From positions 1 to 29,367 of the forward strand of contig JBMSQB010000057.1 in the NCBI GenBank assembly GCA_049423065.1: a stretch of DNA of 29,367 nucleotides, written 5' to 3'. The position numbers and the translations under genes were made by a program. The DNA comes from SYIM01 sp041182885. GTDB lineage: Bacteria > Pseudomonadota > Gammaproteobacteria > Burkholderiales > Burkholderiaceae_E. The notes below the pieces were generated by a model. That model was not told the origin of the DNA and did no database searches. It worked only from the letters and a program-made list of their open reading frames with translations. Positions 7,801 to 15,577 of the stretch are shown piece by piece (the first letter of the stretch is position 1; every line of letters begins with the position of its first letter).

Positions 7801-9077
7801 AAACAATCCAGACGCTCGCGCTCCTGCTCGATCGGGCGGCGTTGGGCCCGGCGCTGGTGGTCGCCCCCACTTCAGTCTGCGGCAACTGGGTCGCGGAGGC
7901 GGAGCGCTTTGCGCCATCACTTCGGGTGCTGGCGTTCGGCGAAGGCGACCGCGCCGCCATGCTGGAGGCGCTAACCCCGGGTGATGTGGTGGTGGCGAGC
8001 TATGCGCTCACCATGATGGAAGGTGCGGCGCTCGCCGAGCGTCGCTGGTCCACGCTGGTTCTTGATGAAGCGCAGATGCTGAAGAACGCAGCCACGCAGC
8101 GCGGGCGCGCGATTGCGGCGCTCAACGCCGATTTCCGGCTTGCGCTCACTGGCACCCCGGTGGAAAACCGTCTGGGTGATTTGTGGTCAATCATGAATCT
8201 GCTCAACCCTGGTCTGCTGGGCCGGGCGAGCGAGTTCAATGAGCGCTTCGCGAGCCCCATCGAACGGCAGCGCGATGAACCGACCCGCGCGCGACTGCGT
8301 CGTCTCATCAGTCCTTTTCTGCTTCGACGCACCAAAGCCCAGGTACTTGCCGACCTGCCCGAGCGCACTGAAATCATCCATCGTGTCGAGCCGGGCGAAC
8401 GCGAGCGCGAGTTCCTCGAAGCCTTGCGGCGCGCTGCGCGCGAACGGGTCGCCGATCTCGATGGCGACGATCCGCAGCAATCCTTCCATGTGCTGGCTGA
8501 ACTCACCCGGCTGCGCCGGGCGGCATGCGATCCTCGCCTCGTGGCCCCCGAGCTGGGGCTGATCGGCGAAAAGGTGCAGGAGTTCGAGCGACTTGCCCGC
8601 GAGCTTGCCGCCGGTCGCCACAAGGCGCTGGTCTTCAGCCAGTTCACCGATTTTCTCGACCTGCTGGGCGAGCGGCTGGAGCATGCGGGAATCCGCTATC
8701 AAACCCTGACCGGAAGCACGCCGTCAGCCGAGCGGACACGACGCGTGGCGGCGTTTCAGGCGGGCGAGGGCGACCTGTTCCTGATCAGTCTCAAGGCCGG
8801 CGGCTTCGGTCTCAACCTCACGGCAGCCGACTACGTGATCATCGTCGACCCGTGGTGGAACCCTGCTGCAGAAGACCAGGCGAGCGGGCGCGCGCACCGG
8901 ATCGGCCAGCAGCGTCCGGTCACGGTTTATCGACTGGTCACCGCCGGATCGATCGAGGAACAGATCATCGATCTTCACCGCCGCAAACGCGATCTGGCCG
9001 ACGGCGTGCTGCAGGGTCAGGACACCGGCACGGTCATCGGCGCCGACGAACTGCGGGCGCTGCTGGCCGCCCATTGA
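4872..9077 (+). CDS. SNF2-family DEAD/DEAH-like ATPase with long N-terminal region
   Basis: A 1401-residue protein whose last ~450 residues are a full Swi2/Snf2 double-stranded-nucleic-acid translocase. They contain a Q-motif-like LRDYQRDGVTWM, motif I DDMGLGKT with Lys977, motif II DEAQ at 1065-1068, motif III LTGTPVENRLGDLWS, motif IV-like FSQFTDFLDLL at 1255, LKAGGFGLNL (motif V) and GRAHRIGQQR (motif VI, about 1339-1348). The first ~930 residues are soluble and show no domain I can name. Residues about 40-80 look like a winged-helix segment. I see no SWIM-type zinc cluster. The start is uncertain: TTG 4872 begins three bases after a terminator and has no ribosome site, while GTG 5007 and ATG 5016 are in frame downstream. 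It is a stand-alone gene. Its likely role is remodelling protein-DNA complexes or DNA repair. Confidence 0.88.
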   Translation: MQDARPPSPIILDSPPPRPSDRSTALGATFAALCLGGCARSKSWLVAFMRELGWTHPRGVPFTLDEVGIALKRLADDGLVESAPGLGFSAPEEEREEWLLEFFDADLMARAWKAWVRAQTPISASSAYTPVPMLREPDEPIALGRLLVYSSLDRHQFDAQSVHLRLTDDRPLVLGMLDPFLPGAFARIDPKRRQRLLERWTTVFDTSQPIWRGLIDWLDARTAPSAGAADAPELSAGPRLAVARRRANAGDTRGALAAIDSLDDPRGGEIVALVSAIEGRWDDAILGFKSTRKLIARERGARQGLLSAESLRWFLIALLARAESTDWSTARKLAITESGSRKPGLDGWGLWAHAIGCRLGEERPSLRAFAGPDVRGHRSREDPDRLLLAAWLGLEPEGWSLEHCQVVLEDLAQRQLFCREDLLRDALKRLGLPTPAPAQNRKRLAPAFLGAPREPWRDALEAIARITPAQASTRTAARSGTLAWVIDTDAIGRVIDIVPHERLTGAGSRSRLREITLARVARATDLDSRDAAVARCIEHMRRGRSSYGIDVSAAAVALIGHPAVMFPEAPDEPVELREALPELEVRRVRADDGSDAFEFHLLDPIREPDLPFLGDRWTAANPETEIARRNSVRVLQGLEGHARLLRISPAHRQVAELISRRWRVPVDARSELDAALRALAGHFQLQSDAEAGNAVESDSRLRAQFSPRGDAVQLRLVAQPFGAFGPTLTPGSGRERTLTVHEGLELSTRRDLEAERTHLQRVIEALPFLADDDPADACWLLTDPEQTLQAVERLPTLDCIAGLDWPRGKSLRVTTLSPQAVRVSVASSSDWFALQGEVRINEARVLSLQNLLGMIRDHGARRFVPLGEGEYLALTERLRTQLADLAAVSESNTDRLVLPRAAAAFAEAALEGFSVDADQPWLAGARRLEEAAALGVRVSDALQAELRDYQRDGVTWMTRMAHAGLGAILADDMGLGKTIQTLALLLDRAALGPALVVAPTSVCGNWVAEAERFAPSLRVLAFGEGDRAAMLEALTPGDVVVASYALTMMEGAALAERRWSTLVLDEAQMLKNAATQRGRAIAALNADFRLALTGTPVENRLGDLWSIMNLLNPGLLGRASEFNERFASPIERQRDEPTRARLRRLISPFLLRRTKAQVLADLPERTEIIHRVEPGEREREFLEALRRAARERVADLDGDDPQQSFHVLAELTRLRRAACDPRLVAPELGLIGEKVQEFERLARELAAGRHKALVFSQFTDFLDLLGERLEHAGIRYQTLTGSTPSAERTRRVAAFQAGEGDLFLISLKAGGFGLNLTAADYVIIVDPWWNPAAEDQASGRAHRIGQQRPVTVYRLVTAGSIEEQIIDLHRRKRDLADGVLQGQDTGTVIGADELRALLAAH

Positions 9078-9097
9078 CGGGCCACATCGGCCGCCCC

Positions 9098-9985
9098 TCA
9101 GAAAAAGGCAAGCAGGCGCTCGGCCACATCGCCGGGGCGCTCCTCGGCCAGATAGTGACCGCAGTCCAGCGCCTCGCCCTGTACATCGACTGCAACCTTC
9201 CGCCACTCGGCCAGCACGTCGAAACAGCGATGCACCACACCATGCTGCCCCCACAGCACGAGCGCAGGCGATTTCAGACGCAGGCCGGCGCTGCGGTCGC
9301 TTCGGTCGTGGTCGAGATCGATACCTGCGGAGGCGCGGTAGTCTTCACAGAAACCGTGCAGGGTGGCTGGATCAGCCGCGCAGCGCTGATAGTCGGCGAG
9401 CACCTCGGGCTCGAACGGCGCAAGCCCGGCGTGGCGTCCGCCCAGCATGCTGCGAACATAATCCGGGCCCTTCGCAGCCAGCAGTGTCTCGGGCAGGGGA
9501 TGGGGCTGAATCAGAAAGAACCAGTGCCAGTAGGCGCGCGCAAACGTCTCGGAGGTCTGTTCATACATCGCAAGCGTGGGTGCGATGTCGAGCAGGGCAA
9601 GCGCGGTCACGCGCTGCGGATGGTCGGCCGCCATCCGATGCGCCACCCGGGCGCCGCGATCATGCGCCGCGACCAGAAACTGTTCATGGCCCAGGCTTCG
9701 CATGAGTTCGATGCAATCGGCCGCCATGACGCGCTTGCTGTAGTTCGCGTGATCGGGCGCACCGACCGGCTTGTCGCTGTCGCCATAGCCGCGCAGATCG
9801 GGCGCCACCAGCGTGAAACGCTGCGACAGATCGGGCCAGACCTTGCGCCACATCAGATGCGTCTGTGGATGACCGTGAAGCAGCAACAGGGGTGGCCCCG
9901 ACTCGGGACCGAGACGAACATTGAGACTGACGCTGCCGTATGTCGAGACCGTGACCCGCCGGGTGGGGGCATCGTAAATGGACAT
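9098..9985 (-). CDS. Haloacetate (fluoroacetate) dehalogenase-like alpha/beta hydrolase
   Basis: A 295-residue cytosolic alpha/beta hydrolase that matches the fluoroacetate dehalogenase family along its whole length. From memory of the Rhodopseudomonas RPA1163 enzyme, all its key residues have equivalents here. The nucleophile is D109 with R110 and R113 in AAHDRGAR, the acidic residue is D133 in LLDIAPT, and the halide pocket is H154-W155 in YWHWFF plus Y216 in DYRA. The general base is H277 in CGHYLAEE. An Asp rather than Ser nucleophile separates it from esterases and fits dehalogenases or epoxide hydrolases. The ATG at 9985 has an AAAGGG-like ribosome site. It may share a transcript with the two minus-strand genes upstream, 148 bases away. 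Epoxide hydrolase is the main alternative. Confidence 0.88.
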   Translation of the reverse strand: MSIYDAPTRRVTVSTYGSVSLNVRLGPESGPPLLLLHGHPQTHLMWRKVWPDLSQRFTLVAPDLRGYGDSDKPVGAPDHANYSKRVMAADCIELMRSLGHEQFLVAAHDRGARVAHRMAADHPQRVTALALLDIAPTLAMYEQTSETFARAYWHWFFLIQPHPLPETLLAAKGPDYVRSMLGGRHAGLAPFEPEVLADYQRCAADPATLHGFCEDYRASAGIDLDHDRSDRSAGLRLKSPALVLWGQHGVVHRCFDVLAEWRKVAVDVQGEALDCGHYLAEERPGDVAERLLAFF

Positions 9986-10133
9986 GCTTGCCCTTTCATG
10001 CGGGAGGGAGTGAGCGAAGATACCGCCCGGAGCCGGTGGCGATCAAGCAGACTGGACCCTGCGAAACCGCCCTGATGTTGACGCGCTGCAAACCCGATTG
10101 CAGTGCGCGCCTGCATGGACTCGGGCGCAAGGC

Positions 10134-11339
10134 TCAATTTTCTGACGGGTCCGCTCGCGCAGACGGTGCGGACTGCAAAAAAATGAGGAAGAGGCAGGTC
10201 CATACCGCGAGCGCAGCGGCACTGAACGCGATCGCCATCACCACGCCGAGACTTGCGCCGACAGCGCCCGACAGGATCGCGCCCAGCACAATGCCAAGCA
10301 ACCGCGTGACGTTGATGAGCGAGCCTGCCAGACCCCGGTTGTCAGCGGGTACCGCCTCGAGCGTGCCTTCCTGATAGCCCACCTGAAAGATGCCCATCCC
10401 GACGCCAGCCAGCCAGAGCGCTGCGGCGAGCATCGCCGAACTCTGCGCAGGCAGCACCAGCGCGATCAGAGCCAGTCCAGCTGCGGCAAGCCATTGCCCC
10501 TTCCTGACCAGCGCCTGCGAGCGCAGCCTGGATGCGGCACCGCGATAGCGTGCGAGCCACAGGCTTGCCATCAGCGATCCCGCAGGAAAGAGCGCGATCA
10601 GCGCTCCGGCGCCTGCCACCCGAAGCGCTGGCCACCCGGCGAGGGCGAAAGGCACCCACAACATGATCGAAAACAAAGCACCCTGAACGAACACCGACGC
10701 GCCCTGCAGGCCCAGGAACGGTCGCGCGCGCAGCGCTGACCACGCAACGGCTGCCGCCGGCGGTCTGGTTGCAGTGCCGGTCGTTTGAGCGGCAAGCGCA
10801 AGTCCCCAGGGCGCGAGCAACAGCACGAGCAGGGCGAGCGGCGCCCGATACAGGAACACGCCAGGCCAGCCGAACCAGTCGATCAACCACCCGCCTGCAA
10901 GCGGCCCCAGGGCCAGCGCGCCGCTGACCGCACTCGCGTAGAGGGCAAGCGCCTTCGGGCGCTCGGCGGGCGAACTCGCCATGCTCACCAGCGCAGGCGC
11001 GCAGGCCATGGCCATGCCCACCGCAGCGCCCTGGAGCGCACGCAGCACGACCAGCGACAGGAAATCGCCCGCAAGAGCAAGCGCGCCATGCGCGAGGACG
11101 CTGCCCGCCATGCCGACGAGAAACATGCGGCGATGCCCGTAAAGATCGCCCAATCGGCCAAAGACCAGCGACGAAAGCGACTGGGTGAAGACAAAGGCGA
11201 TGATCACCCAGACGATGTCGCGCGGCGCCACACCGAACGCAGCCGCAATCGCAGGAAATGCCACATTGACCGCAGTATCGAGCGGCGCCACCATCGCGCC
11301 GAGACAGACCAGGGCGAGGGCGAAAGCGGGTCGCTTCAT
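10134..11339 (-). CDS. MFS drug:H+ antiporter-type transporter
   Basis: A 401-residue inner-membrane protein with about twelve hydrophobic helices. The N-terminal VAPLDTAVNVAFPAI is the DHA-type motif of multidrug efflux pumps. The loop between helices 2 and 3, GRLGDLYGHRRMF, is the MFS motif A. LGPLAGGWLIDWFGWPGVF after helix 5 corresponds to motif C of drug antiporters. The usual 14-helix EmrB-like proteins are longer, so this is the shorter form. Its ATG lies six bases after the stop of the minus-strand alpha/beta hydrolase at 11346, implying co-transcription. The substrate is unknown. Efflux of a product of the neighbouring hydrolases is possible but not shown. Confidence 0.88.
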   Translation of the reverse strand: MKRPAFALALVCLGAMVAPLDTAVNVAFPAIAAAFGVAPRDIVWVIIAFVFTQSLSSLVFGRLGDLYGHRRMFLVGMAGSVLAHGALALAGDFLSLVVLRALQGAAVGMAMACAPALVSMASSPAERPKALALYASAVSGALALGPLAGGWLIDWFGWPGVFLYRAPLALLVLLLAPWGLALAAQTTGTATRPPAAAVAWSALRARPFLGLQGASVFVQGALFSIMLWVPFALAGWPALRVAGAGALIALFPAGSLMASLWLARYRGAASRLRSQALVRKGQWLAAAGLALIALVLPAQSSAMLAAALWLAGVGMGIFQVGYQEGTLEAVPADNRGLAGSLINVTRLLGIVLGAILSGAVGASLGVVMAIAFSAAALAVWTCLFLIFLQSAPSARADPSEN

Positions 11340-11345
11340 CGGTGA

Positions 11346-12326
11346 TCACCCGACTGCGGCATCAGCCACCCTGCGAATCAGGTCGGCGCATTCCTGCGGG
11401 CGCGTGAGAGGCAGCATGTGCCCGGCGTCAATCTGATGCAGCCTCGCATGGTGCACCGCCTGCGTAAAGCGCTCCCCCTGCAGGACTGACGAAAGCACAC
11501 GATCCTGCCTGCCATAGAGCACTTCGATCGGCAGTGCCGGCCGGCTTCGCAGCGTGGGGTAGCACGGGGTGAGCGCCTCCATCCAGACCGGGATGTCGAT
11601 CAGATCGCGCGCCGCTGCAAGCACATGCGCCGGACGCAGCACCAGCGAGCCCCCACCCTGCGAGGCGAAATCAACGGGCACAGGGTCTGGCGCAAAGATG
11701 TCGGCGAGCCAGCGTTCGCGCTGCAGGCGCGCCACCGGCACCGCCACGGTCCATGCAAGCGCACGCCAGACCCAGTCGGCGAGCCGAAGCGTCTGAACCA
11801 GTTGGCGGGACACCCGAACCGGCGCATGCGTGAGCGGGGCGAGTAGCGCAAGCCCCGCGACGCGAGCCGGCTGCCTGAGTGCCGCGCCAAGCGCGATGGC
11901 CCCGCCCAGCGAATGCCCGACCAGCACCACGCGTTCAATCTGCAGGTGGGCTGCGAGCGCTTCCACCAGATCGGCCTGCGCAGCGAGGCTGGGCTTGACG
12001 CCTGACCGCCAGCTCGAATAGCCCGAACCGGGGCGGTCAAAGGCAATCACCCGATAAGTGGGAGCCAGGCTCTCGATCAACCGGTAGCTGAAGTGGCGCA
12101 GCTGCCCACCCAGCCCGTGCACCAGCATGATGGCTGGGGCACCAGGCCGGGTGGTCGGGCCACGATCCACCACATGCAACCGGGCGCCGGGCACATCAAT
12201 GAAACGCCCGAGTGGCGGTGCGTCGACCGCCGCCCGCTTCGCGATGGCCGCGGTGAGCGCCGCGAGCGATACACCCGCTGCCAGCGGCGCGAGTGCAATC
12301 AGGGAGGGCAGAACGGACCCGGACAT
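11346..12326 (-). CDS. Alpha/beta hydrolase (serine esterase/lipase-like)
   Basis: A 326-residue alpha/beta hydrolase. Residues about 5-27 are hydrophobic and Ala/Leu-rich, probably an N-terminal membrane anchor rather than a clear cleavable signal. The oxyanion segment is HGLGG (70-74), the nucleophile elbow is GHSLGG with S139, the acid is D275 in YGRQDRVLS and the base is H303 in AGHMLPLTRP, so the triad is complete. A cap region lies at about 170-245. The ATG at 12326 has an AAGG ribosome site five bases upstream. It is the first gene of a minus-strand operon with the MFS transporter. The substrate is not predictable; carboxylesters, lactones or C-C bonded ketoacids are possible in this fold. 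Confidence 0.87.
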   Translation of the reverse strand: MSGSVLPSLIALAPLAAGVSLAALTAAIAKRAAVDAPPLGRFIDVPGARLHVVDRGPTTRPGAPAIMLVHGLGGQLRHFSYRLIESLAPTYRVIAFDRPGSGYSSWRSGVKPSLAAQADLVEALAAHLQIERVVLVGHSLGGAIALGAALRQPARVAGLALLAPLTHAPVRVSRQLVQTLRLADWVWRALAWTVAVPVARLQRERWLADIFAPDPVPVDFASQGGGSLVLRPAHVLAAARDLIDIPVWMEALTPCYPTLRSRPALPIEVLYGRQDRVLSSVLQGERFTQAVHHARLHQIDAGHMLPLTRPQECADLIRRVADAAVG

Positions 12327-12407
12327 GGGTACCTTTGCAGGGAGACGATGCGCAAGACATCAGTGTATCGGCGAATGTTCAGGCCGATGACCGCTGGACC
12401 GGCACGC

Positions 12408-12437
12408 TTGTGGGAGGGCGCTGCTCTGCGTTAGAGT
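12408..12437 (+). promoter_or_regulatory. Candidate sigma-70 promoter for the acyltransferase gene
   Basis: TTGTGG (12408-12413) and TAGAGT (12432-12437) are spaced by 18 bases in the 217-base divergent gap between the alpha/beta hydrolase and the acyltransferase. The match is 3/6 and 4/6 to the consensus, so it is weak. On the opposite strand TACACT, reading from about 12374 down, is a possible -10 for the hydrolase, with no convincing -35. Confidence 0.28.
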
Positions 12438-12532
12438 CCGGCACCGATCAACCGCCCCGCCCACGCGCGGCTGCACGACTGCACCGGTCAGCGCGCCGAC
12501 AAATGATGTGGCGATGCGCGCTGATAACACCT

Positions 12533-12537
12533 GGAGA
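12533..12537 (+). promoter_or_regulatory. Shine-Dalgarno site favouring a TTG start for the acyltransferase
   Basis: GGAGA lies six bases before the in-frame TTG at 12544. Upstream in-frame starts GTG 12508 and ATG 12514 have no comparable purine run before them. The TTG is therefore the best-supported start. Confidence 0.55.
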
Positions 12538-12543
12538 CCTCTT

Positions 12544-13158
12544 TTGAGCACGGACGGCTCAGGCTTTCAGCCCGCAACCCGGACGCTCTTCAACACCCCT
12601 CTGCTCACCCCGGCGCTGCGGACGATTGCCCGCATCCTGTTCCGTTTCCTGGGATGGCGCTTCGAGGGCGTTATTCCAACCGGCTTGCAACAGGCGGTCG
12701 TCATCGGCGCGCCGCACACCAGCAATTGGGATCTGCCCTACATGCTGATGGCGGCTTTCGTGCTTGAACGCGAACTTCACTGGCTGGGCAAAGCGCAGAT
12801 CTTTCGTTTTCCCTTCGGCGGTTTGATGCGCTGGATGGGCGGGATTCCGGTCGATCGCAGCCGTGCCAACAATCTGGTCGATGCCGCAGTTCAGTGCTTT
12901 ACGGCCGAGCGCGCGCCCCTCCTGCTGCTGGTTCCCCCCGAGGGCACCCGGAAGGCGGTCACGACATGGAAGACCGGCTTTTACTACATCGCGCTTGGTG
13001 CCGAGGTGCCGGTGGTCATGGCCTACATGGACCACGGTACGCGCACCTGCGGGGTGGATCGGCTTTTTTATCCCACCGGCAACATCGAGTCCGACATGGC
13101 AGATATTCGCGCCTACTACGCGCCATTTCGCGGCTGGTCGATGCGAAACGAGGGCTGA
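12544..13158 (+). CDS. Lysophospholipid (1-acyl-glycerol-3-phosphate-like) acyltransferase
   Basis: A 204-residue member of the PlsC-type acyltransferase family, which transfers acyl chains to a lysophospholipid or related alcohol at the cytoplasmic membrane. The catalytic HX4D motif is HTSNWD. The acceptor-binding motif is GGIPVDRSRANN and the EGTR-type motif is PPEGTRK. A hydrophobic stretch precedes the catalytic motif. The protein is shorter than canonical PlsC (about 245 residues) and resembles the compact stand-alone paralogues common in proteobacteria, so the acceptor may not be lysophosphatidate. If GTG 12508 were used, 12 residues would be added. Its last 43 bases overlap the convergent M20 peptidase gene. 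Confidence 0.88.
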   Translation: MSTDGSGFQPATRTLFNTPLLTPALRTIARILFRFLGWRFEGVIPTGLQQAVVIGAPHTSNWDLPYMLMAAFVLERELHWLGKAQIFRFPFGGLMRWMGGIPVDRSRANNLVDAAVQCFTAERAPLLLLVPPEGTRKAVTTWKTGFYYIALGAEVPVVMAYMDHGTRTCGVDRLFYPTGNIESDMADIRAYYAPFRGWSMRNEG

Positions 13159-14585
13159 GACTGAGCGAGCGCGGCGAGTGCGCTGCCGGTTCCCAGATCC
13201 CAGTACAGACCGGTCATCACCTGCAGCGCCTCCCGCAGAAGCGCCGAGGGCAGGTGTTCGTTGGGTGCATGCTGGGAGCAGCCCGGATAGGAGTGCGGCA
13301 CCCAGACGGTCGGCAGGCCCAGCACCTCGGCAAAGATGTCGTTCGGCAGCGACCCGCCCAGATTGGGCAACACCGCAGGCTTCTTGCCCGTGGTCTGCTC
13401 GAGCGACGCAGCAGCCCACCGCACCCAGGCATCATCAGGATCCAGTCGCGTGGCCCGAAACAGTTCCTCCCGGGTGGCCTCCACGTTCACCATGCCAAAG
13501 CCATGTCGATCGAGGTGCTCGCGCAAGGCCGGCAGAATGCGATCAGGATCCACCCCCACCACGAAGCGCAACTGGCACCTGGCCCAGGCGCGCGGCGGAA
13601 TCGCGTTCACTGGCGCATCGGGATTGCCGATGCGGCAGGCCAGCACCTCGAACGACGACCATCCAAAGACCCGCTCCGCCGGCGTGAGTCCGGGCTCGCC
13701 CCAATCGGGCTCCACCACCGGACCATCGACGCCGCCATCCACCTCACAATCGGCGAGCACCCGTCGAACCGATGCCGGCACTTCGGCGGGCACCCAGTCC
13801 GGGATCCGGATCTGGCCGGTGGGCCCCGTGATGCTGGCGATGGCATGCGCAAGCTGAATCCCGGGATTGGAAATCAGCCCGCCCCAATTGCCCGAGTGAT
13901 GTCCGCCCGCACGGGCATCGATGGAGAGATCGAAATTGATGCTGCCCCGCGACCCCAGAAACAGCGTGGGACGATCGGCGCGCAGGCGTGGGCCGTCGGA
14001 TGCGATGAATACATCGGCCGAAAGTGCGCTGCGATTCGCCTCGCAGACTTCGCGCAGCCCGCGCGAACCGGTTTCCTCGCCCATCTCGACCAGGTATCGC
14101 GCATTGAACCCCAGGCTTCCACGCTCGGCGAGCACCGCGGCGAGCGCCTCCAGGTTGACCGAGTGCTGTCCCTTGTTGTCGGCGATTCCGCGCCCATACC
14201 AGCGACCCTCGCGCTCGGTGAGCGTCCATGGTGACAGGCCCTCATGCCACTCGGCAGCGAGCCCGCGGATGACATCGCCGTGCCCATAGCCCAGCACGGT
14301 GGGCAGGTGCGCGCCTTCCAGTCGCTCGGCAAGCAGAAAGGGCGCTGCCGCCTTTGGGTGAGACAGTTCGACACAGCGAAAGCCCATCGCCTGGAAGGCG
14401 GGCTGCAGTTCGCTTCGCAGATAGTCCGCCAGCACCGCAGCCCGGTCCGGGTTCTGGCTTTCGGTGGGTAGGGCCAGGCGGCGCGCAAGCAAGGCCCTGA
14501 ACGCACCCGAGTCGAACCGCTGCTCGGCACGGCTGATAGCCCCCGCCCGACCCGTGGCGACAACCGGGCTCATGGGCGCAATCAT
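13116..14585 (-). CDS. M20-family metallopeptidase (dipeptidase/amidohydrolase-like)
   Basis: A 489-residue di-zinc hydrolase of the M20 (ArgE/DapE/CPG2/carnosinase) family that cleaves dipeptides or N-acyl amino acids. Metal and catalytic positions are present: H102 in GYGHGDV, bridging D136 in GRGIADNKGQ, E170-E171 in EMGEETGS, D197 in ASDGP, and a late His in HSYPGCSQHAPNEH. A dimerisation or lid domain lies between about 205 and 330, with NWGG and HHSG as in the family. No signal peptide, so it is cytosolic. Its ATG shares four bases with the stop of the preceding Bug-protein gene (ATGA), indicating translational coupling. The last ~20 residues run past the usual family end, and the final 14 codons are antisense to the acyltransferase gene. 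The substrate is unknown. Confidence 0.9.
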   Translation of the reverse strand: MIAPMSPVVATGRAGAISRAEQRFDSGAFRALLARRLALPTESQNPDRAAVLADYLRSELQPAFQAMGFRCVELSHPKAAAPFLLAERLEGAHLPTVLGYGHGDVIRGLAAEWHEGLSPWTLTEREGRWYGRGIADNKGQHSVNLEALAAVLAERGSLGFNARYLVEMGEETGSRGLREVCEANRSALSADVFIASDGPRLRADRPTLFLGSRGSINFDLSIDARAGGHHSGNWGGLISNPGIQLAHAIASITGPTGQIRIPDWVPAEVPASVRRVLADCEVDGGVDGPVVEPDWGEPGLTPAERVFGWSSFEVLACRIGNPDAPVNAIPPRAWARCQLRFVVGVDPDRILPALREHLDRHGFGMVNVEATREELFRATRLDPDDAWVRWAAASLEQTTGKKPAVLPNLGGSLPNDIFAEVLGLPTVWVPHSYPGCSQHAPNEHLPSALLREALQVMTGLYWDLGTGSALAALAQSQPSFRIDQPRNGA

Positions 14586-15562
14586 TCAGCCTTTGCGCCC
14601 GATACCTTGACCGCATTGGCCCACCGGGGCATTTCGGTCCGGATGTACTCGGCATACTCGGCTGCGGTGCCGCCGTGAATGTCGGTGCCCTGCGCAGCAA
14701 GCTTCGCCCGCACCTCAGGGTGCTGCAGCGCCTTGTTCAGCTCGAGATTGAGCCGGCTCACGATGTCAGCCGGTGTACCGGCCGGCACCACCACACCCTG
14801 CCAGGCCGCCGCTTCAAAACCTGGCAAGGTTTCGCCGAGCGTGGGCACATCCGGGAGCAGCGTTGAGCGACGCGCACTCGCCACCCCAAGCGCGCGCAAC
14901 CTGCCGTCGCGCACATAGGGCAGCACCGTATTCATGGTGTCGGTCATGAATTGCGTCTGACCGGAGGCCAGATCGACCAACCCCGGCGCGCTGCCCTTGT
15001 ATGGCACATGCTGGGTCTGAAGCTGAAGCTGTGCAGACAGCATGGCGCTTGCCAGATGCGTAATGGTTCCCGTGCCCGAGGAGCTGTAATTGAGCTTGCC
15101 CGGGTTGGCGCGCGCGTACGCCACGAAATCAGCCACCGAACGAACCGGCAGCTGCGGATTGACCACCAGCACCAGCGGGACGCTCGCGGTGAGCGCAACC
15201 GGCACGAAGTCCTTCAGCGTGTCGTAGTTGACCTTGCTGTAGAGCGCCGGGCCAATCACGATCGCCGAGGTGTTGTAAAACACCGTATAGCCGTCGGCGG
15301 GCGCTTTGGCCACCAGCTCGGCCGCAATGTTGCCGCCCGCGCCTGGCTTGTTGTCGACCACCACGCTCTGGCCCAGTTGCACACTCAACTGCTGCGCAAT
15401 CACGCGCGACACAATGTCGGTGGGTCCGCCCGGCGGAAAAGCGATCACCATGCGTACCGTTCGGTTGGGCCAGCCCGCAGACTGCGCCTGCACCCCGCCC
15501 GCGGCCAACCCGGCAAGCGTCAACAGCGTGGTTCGTCGTTTCAGAGAGGGATACCTGGTCAT
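14582..15562 (-). CDS. Bug/TctC-family periplasmic solute-binding protein (first of two)
   Basis: A 326-residue periplasmic binding protein. Residues 1-27 are an export signal with an Arg-Arg pair (KRRTTLLTLAG), which might use the Tat route, and probable cleavage after VQA. Family marks are the N-terminal WPNRTVRMVIAFPPGGPTD ligand loop, the VDNKPGAGGN segment and the AYARANPGKLNYSSSG segment of the second lobe. Such proteins bind carboxylates, amino-acid derivatives or aromatic acids. Some feed TctAB transporters, but many are orphans, and no TctA or TctB is seen here. A ribosome site with AGGGG precedes the ATG. It sits 15 bases after the deacylase stop and overlaps the M20 gene start, so it belongs to the five-gene operon. 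The ligand is unknown. Confidence 0.93.
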   Translation of the reverse strand: MTRYPSLKRRTTLLTLAGLAAGGVQAQSAGWPNRTVRMVIAFPPGGPTDIVSRVIAQQLSVQLGQSVVVDNKPGAGGNIAAELVAKAPADGYTVFYNTSAIVIGPALYSKVNYDTLKDFVPVALTASVPLVLVVNPQLPVRSVADFVAYARANPGKLNYSSSGTGTITHLASAMLSAQLQLQTQHVPYKGSAPGLVDLASGQTQFMTDTMNTVLPYVRDGRLRALGVASARRSTLLPDVPTLGETLPGFEAAAWQGVVVPAGTPADIVSRLNLELNKALQHPEVRAKLAAQGTDIHGGTAAEYAEYIRTEMPRWANAVKVSGAKAE

Positions 15563-15577
15563 TGAATTGCCCCTGCG

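Noticed and set aside
4872..9077. SNF2 gene as part of a phage-defence island
   Set aside because: No methyltransferase, nuclease, phospholipase-D or other defence partner lies next to it; neighbours are metabolic.
9078..9097. Short GGCC/GGCC inverted repeat between the convergent SNF2 and dehalogenase genes as a bidirectional terminator
   Set aside because: Only a 4-bp stem with no T-run; too weak to call.
8525..10075. A 516-codon plus-strand open frame across the SNF2 3' end and the dehalogenase gene
   Set aside because: The first part is a shifted frame of the SNF2 helicase domain and the rest is antisense to the dehalogenase. No family motifs.
12894..14234. A 446-codon plus-strand open frame opposite the M20 gene
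   Set aside because: It is antisense to a gene with a full set of M20 motifs, has an Arg/His/Pro-rich composition with no recognisable domain, and reflects the lack of stops in high-GC third positions.
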